The notes: generated from the sequence alone by a model not told the origin. A stretch of 64,000 nucleotides of DNA from Anticarsia gemmatalis (GCF_050436995.1 NC_134760.1:12046001-12110000), one strand, 5' to 3'; numbered from the stretch's first letter, positions 34,797 to 47,179 are shown. A program made the numbers and translations.

Positions 34797-34925
34797 AAAA
34801 AAAAACGCTCTTCTTGAATATAATCTATCAAGCTGTCAAATTTTATCCAAATCGATTCAGCAATTTCCACATAAAAGGAAGACAAACAAACATACTTACA
34901 CATTCGTACTAGCAAGTGTGGTTAT
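34797..34925 (+). repeat. LINE 3'-end fragment
   Basis: CAAATTTTATCCAAATCGATTC, then CAGCAATTTCCACATAAAAG and AACAAACATACTTACACATTC, is a layout common to 3' tails of insect non-LTR elements. Confidence 0.45.
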
Positions 34926-35202
34926 TAAATTGGGTCAATAATAGAATATTTTTAGTTAACCCTATCGACAAGTTTTGATTGAATGAGAAGTTTAACGTAA
35001 CGATGATGGCGTAATTAATTGGGTCATCTGAGGTTCATCAAAGTTATAAGTGGGTAGGATAGGGGTTGTTTGGACTATGTTAGGGGATGTGTGATGAATA
35101 TCATGTTAAACAAGTTTTGTCTGTTTTGATGAGTGTGGAATTAATTAAGAGATTTTTAGAAATTAATATCTAATTCAATATACTAAGTTTTTTTAGCCTT
35201 AC

Positions 35203-35621
35203 CTTTCTTCCAAACTTTGTTGGAGCCGGCTTCCAGTCTCACCGGATGCAGCATAATTTAATTTTTACATGGATTTAAAAGTCAAGTTGTTTTATAAAAA
35301 TTAAACCAGTTTCATAAAATATAGGTTAGCTGATAGACTAAGTATAGTAAATAATAGAACCTTTGTTGCATTGGAGCTCGGAATAGTCGTAATTACGTAT
35401 GTATGTATTAATATAAGTATCATACAAAGTGGCGTTTTTTTTTTATCTCTGCCTACCCCTGTGGGAAAAAGGGGTGATAATTTGTATGTATGTAAAATTA
35501 TGCAAAATAATTTTTCAGCCATCTTACCTTAGTCAATAATACTCGTAAGCCATGTCAAAGGCCTTTCGGGCGGCTTGAACAACTTTGACTCTAGGTTGAT
35601 TACTAACCATACGATATGAAG
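35203..35621. repeat. Cluster of repeat fragments (families D, A and C)
   Basis: 35203-35260 is a family D piece (CTTCCAAACTTTGTTGGAGC). 35398-35490 holds a TATGTATGTA tract and TCTGCCTACCCCTGTGGGAA, as in other lepidopteran LINE tails at 41313-41410 and 57195-57250. 35548-35621 is a family C end (AAGGCCTTTCGGGCGGCTTG to CATACGATATGAAG). Confidence 0.5.
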
Positions 35622-37827
35622 AAGAATAATACTCGTAATTCTACTAAGTCATTCCCGAGCCCCTGTTTAAACTATTTCATAATAAAAACAATCTACTCGT
35701 GGCATCGTTCCTTATCTGACGACTAAACGTGTTTGTTCAAGGTTAACCCGAAATAAACTACATCGTGACCTTAAGGAGCGTGTTAAGGGAAAAAAGAATT
35801 AGGTGATATAATATTATTAACTTATATTGGGTGTGATTCTACCTCGATGGCCATTGTTCTCAAAAAAAGTATTTTTTGAGGTGAAATGTATCACCTATGC
35901 ACTAATTTTATCCGTGAAAGAATATTTATAAAGTTTTTCCCTTAAAACTGTAAAAATAAGTAAAAGAGTATAGTTTAGGAACAATTTGACGATTATCTGA
36001 ATAGGTACAATGCACAGATGTTTCGATCAAAAATGATTCCTGAGTTTCCTGCAAAGAAATTCTTCTGTTCAGATTTTATAACTTCGGATCTTCGAGCTCC
36101 ATTCCTTTAAGGGAAGATAACGTTCTCAATCTTAAACTTGAACTTTCACCAACCTTGTGAAATTACCCTCCTATTAGTAAGTGGCAATAAAAGACTTAAT
36201 TTCTAAAAAACAACTCTGGCGCAGAAGCTTATTTTCATCAAATTATTCACTGAAGCCGAATATGGGTCATAAGGACATCATTACAACTTATCACGAGTAA
36301 TTAATACATACATAGATTATATATGTTTGTTAATTTGTTTGTAACCAGGAAGCGTGGCCTCGAGATATTTGCAAAAATATTGTTTACTCCACCCAAACAA
36401 TGGAAATGCAGCCTTATTTCACGCGCCATTGAGTTTAAAATTGCTTACAAATGTGTTCCAGCTGATTGGATACAGGAAAATAGTCACTATAGTATTGCAT
36501 TTAAGAATAGAATTAGAATTTTTTATTCTTTACAATGGCCAGCACGTGTTTGGGTTGAACAATGTCCTTTGCTGTGTGTTAAAGGAATTTGGACTCTATA
36601 TATGGGGCTATAAGGGTTGTTATTTTGGTAAATGTATGTTTGTGTGGAGTATTATTGAGTGTGGCCCAAGGCCAGCCGATATAGGAATGAATCCACATGT
36701 TATGTCAATGGTGTGTACCGAAGATATCAAGTTAGCTAGATAACACAAGTTCAGTTTTTTAGCCATAAGCTGAACACTTTATTTTAGAAATGAGTTTGAT
36801 GTTTTTGACAGACAATGAAAATTATATCTCGAAAATTGTAATTTTAGAAAACTGTGTTCATAGATTTCAGCTTTAAATATGGTCACGGCTTTCCGCGGTT
36901 TTTGCGATGTGAGCCAATTTTAATCAGTTTTAGACGATTTAACATATTTTTTTACTGCTCATCTAGCAACCATTGACTTATCAAATTTCTGTACTAACCA
37001 CACCATCGGAAGTATCAAATCTCTACACTTTTTCATTCAAAGTCAAACTGAACATGACTTTCTTTACTTGGATTTTTTTGAACTTAAACTTTGAACAACT
37101 CAAATTTCTCAGATAAAGCATCAGCAAGCTCAATCAATCCTTTTTCGTGCTAAAGTCTTATTACGGTCATCAGTTAAAAGCACAATCCTCATCCTCAATC
37201 TATCGTTTCCCTGCTAGAGTCCTAATAGGGGACCGGGTCTAAAGGCATGTCATATCCAGTACACTAAATATCTGTGTCACGTATAGATATGATGGTTATT
37301 TGATGCATCATTAGGCGTGACTGTGATACAGAGAACAGACACCCGATCCATGGTGTTACGTGACGCGTGGTGTGATGCTATGTACGCTTTGTTTGGATAC
37401 CAACATACCACGCTCTGTTTACAGGAAGTGTTGTAGAAGGCTCATCCAGTGACGTCGCTTTATGTCCTTGGAACATCAGCTGTGGCACAGTAATAGGTGG
37501 TTAATGATAATTAATGTAATGGGATATGGTGCGATTTTGATGTAGCTGCTTCGATTTTATTTCAAGATTGATTAGGGAAAAGTATAGGTATTTTCAAGAA
37601 AAAGTTTTTTGGTGTCTTTTGAGATTTTGTCTTGTCTGAGAGTTGGCATTATGTCTGCTAAGGTCCAAATCTTCGTACGCTAAAATTAGATTTAATGTGA
37701 AGTACTTTTTTCTTCTTAGAAGAAGAAGAATGTGAGGTATACCTGAGGGTATTAAAGCGTTTACTATTTAAAGTTGCCTCTATGAATATAGTCGAGAAAA
37801 CTTCTCTTGATTATGAGCTCCCATATA
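35622..37827. other. Noncoding sequence, no gene supported
   Basis: Two overlapping plus-strand frames at 36323-36613 and 36354-36743 (96 and 129 codons) are in different frames, share no motif with known families and look accidental. Confidence 0.3.
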
Positions 37828-37999
37828 ATCTATATAAACCTGAAGAGTTTGTTTGTTTGTTTGTGGTCCAATTTGAAAAATTATTTTAGTGTTAGATAGC
37901 CCATTTATCGAGGAAGGCTGTTATAGGCTATATATCATCACGGCACGACCAATACGAGCAGAATACCAGTAAAAAATGATACAAAAACGGGAAAAAATA
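37828..37999 (+). repeat. GTTT-bearing interspersed repeat, family H (copy 3, incomplete)
   Basis: ATCTATATAAACCTGAAGAG with (GTTT)4, then CCCATTTATCGAGGAAGG and CACGACCAATACGAGCAGA. It lacks the AACGTGCTAATCTCAGG part and the final GCGGGTCAGCTAGT. Confidence 0.65.
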
Positions 38000-38485
38000 T
38001 TTTTTAAATCTTAATATAACTTTGCTTAAAGAAGATAACATCTACCAACATTATAAATTGCTGTACGATGTTCTTTACTCTGCCTATCCCTAGGAAAGTT
38101 TTAGTCATCTAAACAGGCTAGTTTTAAACACAGATGCCAGCATGTTAGCAGCACATACTCATTTAATATTTGCTTATATACCCATAAAAACAAAGCACAT
38201 AACATACCAAAACATTTTACATAACACATAATATAAATAAAACAGCAATTAATAAGTACATTTGGCATAAACCACATGTGTTTACAATACAAGCATGAGT
38301 AATAGATATAAGAGCAACCATTGTTATGAGTATATTATATACCATATGTACATGATATTTAATATGTAGGCTATGTTTTATGTAATGTGGTTGATTTGAT
38401 AGAACATAGTTTGTGTATTAGATAATGTATTAGCGGCCTTTGTTGTATTATAGTTTTCTATTTAAGTTTTAAACTGAAAACTATA
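38000..38485. other. Noncoding AT-rich sequence
   Basis: The minus-strand frame 38101-38292 is cysteine-rich but has no recognisable pattern. A TATAGTTTTC/GAAAACTATA pair lies near 38450-38486. Confidence 0.3.
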
Positions 38486-38750
38486 GCCGAGGTAGTTCTG
38501 TGGATGGGTGACCATCTTATACGTATCGAGAGTTTCTTCGTGTCGGAAATTTTGGATCCCGGCTGTTATTTACAAAGATCTTTGACAGTCGTTAATAGCC
38601 TACTAGTCAGGACTTGAAAGTCTGACAACCAGTCTTACTGTAGGGTATCGGGTATCCAGTTAACTGGGTTATGGAGGTCCCATAGGCAGAATTAGCTAGT
38701 ATTTGACTGAGTCTAATGGTTAGGCTTAAGTTCATCTATATTGTTTTTTC
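38486..38750 (+). repeat. Dispersed repeat family D, forward copy
   Basis: TGGATGGGTGACCATCTTATAC, CTTGAAAGTCTGACAACCAG, GTATCGGGTATCCAGTTAAC and GGAGGTCCCATAGGCAG follow the order of the family; the last blocks are inverted in 25065-25262. Confidence 0.55.
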
Positions 38751-39153
38751 AGGATCAACATGACTTATGCCCGGTTTCGGGGTAGGACATTTTGTAGCAT
38801 GCTTGCAAGTTTTCAAAATTGATGCTTTTGGGAAATATGTTTACAAAAACTTTTAATATTTAGCTTTATTATAATTTAGTTTCCAAAACAAAACGCACTT
38901 CATAATAACATTACAAGCAAGCGTGGCACAAAGGGGTAATACTTTTACCCCAGGGGTATAACGTGTGAGGTAATACCCCGTTATAAACACTATGTAAGTA
39001 TATTATTAAAACCCACACGTTTGAATGTGAATTAGTAATAAGTCAGTTACTAATGATCTGTCGACATTTTAGTAGTTTTGATTTAACATTGTATTTTTAA
39101 GGTTTTTATAAATGTATTTGTGTGACTTCAATAGTTATATTTTTGTTTATAAA
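38751..39153. other. Noncoding; small GGGGTA/TACCCC symmetric motifs
   Basis: GGGGTAATAC, TACCCC, GGGGTATAAC and GTAATACCCCGTTAT occur within 38935-38985 and can pair in several ways. Nothing else is seen. Confidence 0.35.
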
Positions 39154-39330
39154 TTGCCTCTATGGTCGATAGTGTATCGGACTGCCGATCCTGAGGTCTT
39201 TGGTTCGATTAATGGGTCAGGCAAAGTAAAATATTGGTATTTTCTAGTTTATATTAGAATCGTTCTCAATAGTAGATTGGAGTTTGGTTATTAGGATATA
39301 GGTCTTACTTGGGTTACCCACCTTACTATG
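39154..39330 (+). mobile_element. tRNA-derived SINE, decayed
   Basis: TTGCCTCTATGGTCGATAGT resembles the SINE head at 13616. TTTGGTTCGATTAATGGG, about 50 bp later, is a B box with two changes. The body is AT-rich and diverged. Confidence 0.5.
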
Positions 39331-39370
39331 TCAATATTAGTAGAAAAGTATGATATATTTTATAATGTAA

Positions 39371-39543
39371 TAAGTATATAAAACTCTCGCGTCACAGTTT
39401 TCGTTGCCATACTCCTCCGAAACGGCTTGACCGATTCTCACGAAATTTAGTGAGCATATTGAGTAGGTCTAAGAATCGGCCAACATCTATTTTTCATGTC
39501 TCTAAGTAACCATTTTTTTTTTATTTATATGGCAAAACACGTA
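39371..39543 (-). repeat. Dispersed repeat, LINE 3'-end type (copy 2)
   Basis: Inverse of 1072-1248, with GAAACGGCTTGACCGATTCTC and ACATCTATTTTTCATGTC blocks; only scattered differences. Confidence 0.6.
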
Positions 39544-39842
39544 TAGTTAGTATAGTTTTCTATAAAAATATAGTGTTATATGGTGTTATAATCTATAAAT
39601 AAGTGTAGACTTTGTAGTTTGTTTGTCGCTTCTACGTTTATGAGTAATAAAACTGGTGCGGGACACCCGGGATACGATATACGATAGCTATTTCCGTATT
39701 GTGTGTGGTCGACACACATACTAGTGATGTTTGAGGGTTTTGTCTGATAATTTGTAATGAAACAAGCGGCAAATCAAACTTTAATTAATATTAAAGAATG
39801 TAGAAGCAATGAGCAGTGTTTTTGATTTTAACTGGCGCAGCC

Positions 39843-39912
39843 CCAACTCATACTTGGTCAGCCTAGTGGAATGAAAAGTTAACTCCTCTCTTATTTGGAT
39901 GGAGACCCTAGT
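39843..39912 (+). repeat. LINE 3' tail (family B), decayed
   Basis: ACTTGGTCAGCCTAGTGGA, TTAACTCCTCTCTTATTTGG and GGAGACCCTAGTCC follow the family order. Confidence 0.4.
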
Positions 39913-41159
39913 CCTAATATTGAGTTATGAGTAAGTAAATATATATTTTTTTTATGATTAATGGTTTGGTGATAGTATAGTAAGCTAAAAGTAGTAGGAT
40001 ACTGAAATAAATAGATAGAATACTATAACATTTGAAATAACTGAGTTCGCATCTAAATAAAAACATATCTTCATGCTCGTAAAATCTCTTGAAATACAAA
40101 TGATTCACTTCTACTTGTCAGTCAAAAGTACCGTCGCCATCTTCCATCAATACAACATTTGTTACTAATAAACATTCATATTTATTAGCCAAATAACTCG
40201 TAAAACTCGGAATACTCGTAAAAGTCGTAATTGTCGTAAAACTTCAAGTGTTAAGTCTTTATTTGGAAATAGATTTTTGGAATGTAAGGGATGGAAAAGG
40301 ACCAGTTGGTTTCGAAAAATTTGCATTCCTTTTTCATTATGTGGGGTTTAAATTTTAAGAATTGCTATTGTTTTGACTTTTACTAAAGATGTGGTCGATT
40401 TTAAGAACTATTTAGAGGTTTTAATGGTTAATAAAATTATATTGCATCATTAGGAGAGCATTTTATTTGGTTTTGGTGGATTTTTCTGACAATATAAAAG
40501 AGATAATTATGACTTTGTGTTTACGAATTTCATAGTTTGTGTTTTACCGAAATATATTACAAACGCCACAATAATTATGCAAAAATATTACAATAATTTT
40601 AATTTAACAAATTCAAAATACCAGTTTCTTCAAAATTAATATTAAGTCTGCTGTGCTTTTACGGCTAAACTACAAAAACCGATTTGATGAAATTCAGCAT
40701 TGATACAGTTTTAAACCAGGGTCACACAGACATATTAAACTACTTCAAATTATCAGGAGGTCCCGAGCATTGTTAGTTATAGTATAAGGAAACAAAAAGC
40801 TTCAAACGAAAGATTTCAATCAGCAAATGAGATAACAAAAGCATAAATTAAAAATAGACTCCATCAAAAAAATCCCTTTACAAAAACACTATCAATAAAT
40901 TATCATATAAAGCGATATATTTTATTGTTTTACAAACCAGTCGGTCCAGTTAGTTTACATCTCCACGTGACAACACAGATACATAGATATACGGACACAT
41001 GTGATTGATACAATTATCATATTATACATAATATGTAAGCGATATTGCAATAAAATTATGTATGTACAGTGGCCAGCTAAGATATGTAACGATTGGGATA
41101 ACTATACGCACTTTTGTGTAATAATCTAAAAATCGTACTAAGAATTCAAATTCAAATGA
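39913..41159. other. Noncoding; degenerate CTCGTAAAA tandem at about 40195-40245
   Basis: Units ACTCGTAAA, ACTCGGAAT, ACTCGTAAAAG, TCGTAATTG and TCGTAAAAC follow one another. The rest is AT-rich without supported features. Confidence 0.35.
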
Positions 41160-41415
41160 AAATTTTCAAATTCAAAATTATTTATTGCAACAAACATGGT
41201 TCAGAGTTCTTATTTATAATACAGTTTCACATATTTGGCCGTCACACGGCATGCAATATTTAATAACATTTTACATGTATTATAAGAATATTGTATGACT
41301 GCTGTTTTATTACATACATACATAATATCACGCCTTTTTTCCATAGGCGTAGGTAGAGACCAGAGAATCCTACTTGGTACGACCCTTACAAACTTCCTTA
41401 GCCTCACTCACATCC
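41160..41415 (-). repeat. LINE tail region
   Basis: TTCAAATTCAAAATTATTTATTG at one end and ATACATACATAATATCACGC with CATAGGCGTAGGTAGAGACC at the other are recurrent parts of lepidopteran non-LTR tails. The minus-strand frame here is accidental. Confidence 0.45.
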
Positions 41416-42339
41416 ATACATTTTATTATACAGGACCTCCGTAATTTATTTATTGAATTTTTTTATAATTTTAATAAACAGTTGGGTGAATGTTAAATCA
41501 CTCTACCAAATAAACTTGAATATATCATGTTGTTTTTGCCATTTTACGTGTATAGCGACTATAATATATTTGAGGATGATCAGATAAAATTGAGTAATGT
41601 TGCATTCGATTGAGTAATTGAAACACTATCAAGAAGGTGAAGAACAGCACAGATTTTATTATTTCTTTTGAAAAACTAGAGGCTGAATTATGGCAGTGTA
41701 CCCCCATCTTTGCCTATGACTGTACAAGTAGTACAACAACGGCTGTCTATCACACCGTGTCTCGTGATGTATCACGTGTTACGACACGTTACATACGATT
41801 ATTTGTATGTATGTTTGTATTGACCGGCTTTTGACATCGATCTTTGAACTTTTTGATCTTGATGTCTAGGCTTTCTGTTACTAGGAAGAACGTTTATCAG
41901 AGCACGAGTCTTTTCTCAGCGGTCTGTAGATAAAATAATTAATTATATAGAAGATATCCCAGCTTCATGTGTAAATGTGAGTAAAGAAAACTGAGTAAGT
42001 AACTTGTAAATATCGTTGCAAGTTGCGTTCTTTGGTGTCTGCCTACTCCCATAAGGCCATAGTAAGAGTTTATTTTATGTATACATACTTTGAAGGCAAC
42101 TTTTATATTAAGTACTTTTGAAATTAAACGTAGCTTGAGAGATAAACAAGTAGTATTCAAGTTAATTTCTAAATTAACCTTAGATATTTAGTAATTACCA
42201 CCACAAAATGGTACTAAATACCTAATTCCCCTAAACCCCCTCAATAACTCAAACGCTCGCACATCAGAATATAAACATGTTATAATTAGTTGACAACTTA
42301 AACGTGTCTTAACCGACAGATTAAAAGTTTACCGCGAAG
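41416..42339. other. Noncoding sequence, no gene supported
   Basis: Symmetric CACGTGTTACGACACGTTAC near 41772-41791. A TCTGCCTACTCCCATAAGGC tail fragment lies near 42039-42058. Confidence 0.3.
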
Positions 42340-42470
42340 TAAACTGAGGCGCAGATAGCGAGGGGCCATTTACGCAGTAAGTTGCGCGTGCTCGCGTATC
42401 ATGGAGCCAAATGGGCCGCGACGACTTTACGTTGCGCTCCGGTGTGAGTGACGGCCGGACAGCGTTTGTA
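42340..42470 (+). promoter_or_regulatory. CpG-rich patch with possible short first exon
   Basis: This 130-bp stretch is rich in CG dinucleotides. From ATG at 42401 the frame M-E-P-N-G-P-R-R-L-Y-V-A-L-R runs to a good splice donor GTGAGT at 42444. Unspliced, the frame stops at TGA two codons later. No next exon is identified. It could be a promoter with a first exon, or merely a GC-rich island. Confidence 0.25.
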
Positions 42471-43012
42471 GTATATTTAATTATTAAAATATTGTTATGT
42501 TACATTTATATGCTGGTTTCTTATAAAGTTCTATAATTTTCTGATGGATAAAGTAAATTTAGTTAATTCGAAACGATATTTTTCAGTTAAGCAACCTATC
42601 TTTATTTGAAAAGTAAGATAGCGTCTGTAAATCTTCCAATCTGTTCAATACGCTTCTTTAAATAAACTTCTTAACCGATTTTAATGAAATTTTGCCAGAG
42701 TATAGTCGCAGACTTGCCATCAAACTACCATTTTCAAAAAACATCTTACCAGGAGCTTTAGTTAGTACAAAATTTTTGTGCAAAATATTTGCCAATTCAA
42801 AGAGAATGTTCGTGTATCTGTTACAATAGTACGTGCTAATCTGTATTCACCCTAACTTGCGGTTTTCATGTTTGAATAGCGTTAATTAGTATTAGAATAT
42901 TAAGTAAGTTTTTACGATGGTAATAAAACTTGTTTGTTTGTAAAAACTTGTACTTACATTATATAATCATACTTGTATTTCCTTACAGGTATAATGTTGG
43001 TCATTATGTGTA
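42471..43012. other. Noncoding AT-rich sequence
   Basis: A LINE-tail-like AACCGATTTTAATGAAATTT lies at 42673-42692. Nothing else is supported. Confidence 0.3.
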
Positions 43013-43206
43013 CAGTCAGCGGAAAATATATGTTACACTTTTGAATTTTTTATGGTAATTTTTTGTATGAAAATATGTTTTAATTGCTATTTGTCGGCGA
43101 ACTATACGTGAATGTTATTTTAATGTACGTGTAATAAATTCACTCAGTTCATTGTAAAAATGCTTTTTAAAAATATGAAGTGACTATACACTTTTGACGC
43201 TGACTA
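43013..43206. mobile_element. 194-bp TA-flanked MITE with CAGTCAGC terminus
   Basis: Left end CAGTCAGCGGAAAA after TA (43011-43012); right end, inverse TAGTCAGCGTCAAAAG, before TA (43207-43208). ACACTTTTGA occurs near both ends in direct orientation. The first eight bases equal those of the Tc1-type element at 60191. Confidence 0.5.
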
Positions 43207-43779
43207 TACGGACACGGTGTCTAGCAGACTCTTAAAAATATATCCAGGCCATTAATTAAGGACTTACGTACATACTAGGTGAAAAGAGCTCTATGTTCAA
43301 CCATATCATACAAAATTTATATAAGTGTAAGACAAACAGATACACTACAACTATCTGGCATTGTCCATAATTACCCTGTTTCGTGCTCTCTGTCTTTTAG
43401 TGTGTATTTGTTTAATGGAAAAACATTGCAAAGACGTATAAAATCTGTTAACAAATCCCGAGTAATTCAGTATTACCAGTGTTAATACCAAGTTAGATGG
43501 TAAATCGCTCTCTGCTCGTCCCTTAGCCCGTCTCGTAACACGCTTAGTAAAACTTTCGCCGAATCATAATTTGTAATAAACGCGCGACATTTCTCTAAAC
43601 AGAGCTCTCGAGCTCGGCCACGAGGAGAGACTTGGCGCGACTCGAAATGCGCTTTGAATTGACAATTACTTTTTAAACTATTGTTTAGAGGACGGAGTGC
43701 ATGTATACAATTGAAAATATATTAACACTGTATTTTTTGACCAATGTGATCAACGACACGTCATAACGTACGAGAACAG
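43207..43779. other. Noncoding sequence with a GC-rich spot at 43600-43660
   Basis: After TTCTCTAAACAG (43602) a 20-codon open stretch S-S-R-A-R-P-R-G-E-T ends in TGA. It is too short to support an exon. Confidence 0.2.
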
Positions 43780-43950
43780 AAGCACGATTCTCTACAATTG
43801 GAACCATCGAGTATCGACAGTTTGACATTTAAAATGTACTGCCAAAATAGTTCTTACGGAGCCCGATAGAGGCGTTAAACAGATTTTTTAGTAAAATTTC
43901 TCGATAGCTAGCCGGTTGTCGGTAGTCGATAGTAGTAGAGAATCGACTAC
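43780..43950. mobile_element. MITE family M4
   Basis: Left AGCACGATTCTCTACAATTG and right GTAGAGAATCGACTAC are inverted. Internal blocks GAGTATCGACAGTTTGACAT and GCCGGTTGTCGGTAGTCGAT match 58033-58205. Confidence 0.7.
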
Positions 43951-44940
43951 ATCTCATTCCCTCATCAAGAGGTCTTATACGTTAACCTACAAACTGCTCG
44001 CTCTCTTTATAATAGCAGTATAGATATGTGTGCAGCAAGCTTTATACGTCGTTCCCGACTCTTATAGTCAAATCGAGTGTACGAGCGAGTTTAATAGATC
44101 TTGTTACGAGTTTGTGCTTAGAATTCGAGTTGTTTCTCGATTCAACTTGGTAATTACCTTATGCTTATTGTATTAATGTCTTAATGTGAACGTTAAGTGT
44201 AAAGTATGGTTAATTTAATTGCTAAGTATGTGAGTTTGATACCTGTAATGGAGGTATTAGGGGTATTTTGAGTATTCATCATATGCTTAAATTATTATCA
44301 AAGGCATTTTCTGAGAGTCTGAAATATATTTAATAGGTATTACAATGTATCTTAGAGCTTTAAGTTTCATAGGATTTTTTGTATTATAAGTTAGATAATG
44401 GCAGGAAACTATTTTAATAATTAATTTGCCTATTATCCGTTGATTTTGCCATCTTCTACGAAATTTCGTTATCTATAAATATTATTTACAATTCTATACA
44501 AGTTTTGAGTTTGGGTAAATACCTTCTGAAACGACTGATTTCTTTTAAATAATGAAATTTCTCTATTCAGGAATAAGTGTAACCCAACTCCTCTGAACTC
44601 TGATTACTACCCGGTTATAATATTATGTTCACAAATGACAGTTATTATAACTTAGTTACCCGTTAACTAACTGACAGGAAGTACTTTGTAGTTAGAAAGT
44701 AGTCTTGTATTAAATAAGTACTTAAATCAGTTCCTAGATTTAGTTTGAAAACTAGCTTTTATACCTTGCTTTACTCGCGTGAAAAGGATACTAAGTATCA
44801 TATATTATTAATCCAATTTATAAACTGCTTGATTAGAAAATTTCATTGAAATTGAATTGATAGTTGTTAACAACGAACAGCCATCCATTAACATTGACTA
44901 TCACTTTTATAATTTTTTTAAAAAGACACCTTCCGCCCTA
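43951..44940. other. Noncoding AT-rich sequence
   Basis: No supported feature. Confidence 0.3.
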
Positions 44941-45127
44941 ATTGTTGCTCTTGTGTCGCGGGGACTTTTACAAACATACAAACAACGGACACAAAACACA
45001 ACAAGACCCGAAACAATTATTTGTGGATCGCACAAATATAATTGTTCCGTGTGGGAATTGAACCCACGACCTCCCGACGCAGTGGTATCGGCGTGGTGAC
45101 CTACACAATTGCGCCACGGAGGCAGTC
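44941..45127 (-). mobile_element. tRNA-derived SINE family F, reverse
   Basis: On the minus strand it starts ACTGCCTCCGTGGCGCAATT, has the B box GGGTTCAATTCCC at about 45051-45063, and continues with GTGCGATCCACAAATAATTG and GTTGTTTGTATGTTTGT. The body matches 53210-53340. The plus-strand frames over it (44857-45099, 45042-45326) are not genes. Confidence 0.75.
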
Positions 45128-47110
45128 AATATTTTGTATTTCTTTACTTTATACTGATAGCATGCACAAGCCTTTGATCTCGTCTACAGCTACAGTTTAT
45201 AATAAATCCATTTTTATTTTACTACTAAACCTATTCTCACAATATCTTCTTCCCGTAATATTAATTCAACATCGCTTAAAATGTACCTATATTTGTCCCT
45301 TAACTTACAAAAAATATACAAAATAAACCATTATCAGCACTGAATTCGAAGGTCCAAACACGGTTCCGTAAAAAATAAATTTCCCTAAAAATGCGAACGT
45401 TTTCCCTGTTTCCCGCAGCTACAGGAAATTAAATTTTCTTCAGAGACAAGAGGACAGGAAGCGAAACGTTTTACATCTACGCTAATTAAAAGTTGGACAA
45501 GTTAAAAGAGTGGGTAAAAAGGTAAAAAAGTACTGCAAAAATACTGCGCTTGGGGATGCGTGTTTTCATTACTTTAGGTTTTACTGTAACTTGCTTTTTA
45601 TAGCTAAATCTACGATAAACTGAGTTGAAATGATAGTTGGATTTTTTTGTAGGTCCTGAGACTAATTATTTTTCAGTTTTTATAGAGATTACTATATCTC
45701 TGAAATTAAAACTGCGCCAGTTTGGATGTGTGTTGCTCAATTACATGAAAATAAAAGAGCAGATTTCGACTTTTGATGCACAGATAGTTTATAATCTGGA
45801 TTACTACAAGCACTTTTCATTACGGGACGTCTATTCAAGCAGACAAAAACTTGGACAGAAGTAAGTGGGTTAATAATTATTGTCCTATTATAGTACGGCC
45901 GCTGAGTAATTACCGATTTGACAGATTATTCTTTAAATTAATCGATATAACCTTGCACGAGCGACACATTTGCAGAATGATTTAGAATACCTCTTTAATA
46001 TAAAACTTTATGTCAAAATGTCAGAATTAAGTAATTTTCCAATAAACACTGTTTCAAAACTTAAAATAGTTTGTAAATAATATGAAAACATTTATTTTTT
46101 GTTCTTTGGCGCGCTTGTACAAAGTTACATCGTGCGGATTCGTGCGTCTAGTTTTCATAGTGATGTGCTTAATAGTATTCGGTCCGAATTCATTGGAGTA
46201 GGTATGATTTTTATTTCAAGGAATATTGATGGAATATAGGAATAAGGAATATGGATATTTATTTTATTTCATCAAGGATACTCCACCTTATGAAGAACTT
46301 GTGTCTTTAACTATTATTAGTTTTGATTTTATTTAATTACACTCTATACTAGAATATTTAAAAACAAACTGTTCCAAAATGATATTAGGGTTACTGGTTC
46401 AGTCACTTCACTAATATTGTCAATTTGTCATGTGTCAAATCGGTAATAATTCAGTGGCGCTACTATAGTATAGTATTTATATTTATAAAGTACTCAGTAT
46501 GTTCTAACTTTCACATCATCAGCATGTACTGAGTGTAAACCTTACTTTGTCTTTACCACATTCCCCAAACCTGTGTCCATCTCACCCTAAGCTGTCCAAC
46601 GCAATTCCCAATACCACTTAGCATATTATCGGACGCTCCACGTTATAAATCATATACTTAGCAACAGTATCAGCTTGACCTAGAGAACACATAACCCGTT
46701 AGCGGGCCCCTACTGCAGCATCAAAAACAGGAAATTTATAAACACAGCGTATATGGGCCGGCGCCTATTTAAGCCGCCCCAAGGCCAAACCTCGCGAAAA
46801 CAAGTTGAAAACCAACCAATTTGGATGAGATTGAACGTGACTTGAAGTAGAAGCTGTAATTAAGTCATATATTATGTTGATTTGCTTCATTATTTATAGA
46901 GTTTTTTTTATTGTTTGTCGTTTCATCATCATAGGTACAATACTTCTTTTGTTTTGTGGATTTCACTATCATTTGAAACTTAAACTTAAGGAATTTTGGT
47001 TAAATCTGGAGAATTGAAAATTAAAATTGATTATTAAATGAAACGCTGCGTCGAAAGAAATGCACAAGAACGCATAGTTAGACAGATATTATTATACCCT
47101 TTGAATTCAA
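45128..47110. other. Noncoding sequence; GC-rich spot at 46740-46800
   Basis: GGGCCGGCGCCTATTTAAGC at 46756-46775 combines a GC-rich run with a TATTTAA box and could be a core promoter, but no exon follows that I can support. A frame at 45637-45864 shows no motif. Confidence 0.25.
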
Positions 47111-47179
47111 AGTCAAAGGCCTTTGGGAGGCTTGAACAACTTTGACAATAGGTTGACCACGAACCATACGATAAGAAGA
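47111..47179. repeat. Dispersed repeat family C, end fragment
   Basis: AGTCAAAGGCCTTTGGGAGG, CTTGAACAACTTTGACAATAGG and CCATACGATAAGAAG match the corresponding end of 10218-10417. Confidence 0.6.

Noticed and set aside
36323..36743. Overlapping 96- and 129-codon frames
   Set aside because: They overlap in different frames, so at most one could be real; neither shows a domain or codon bias.
41066..41085. ACAGTGGCCAGC as a TA-flanked transposon end
   Set aside because: No matching inverted end was found within a plausible distance.
44857..45326. Plus-strand frames of 80 and 94 codons with an ELNPRPPDA-like stretch
   Set aside because: The protein-like stretch is the translated reverse complement of a SINE B box, a common false positive.
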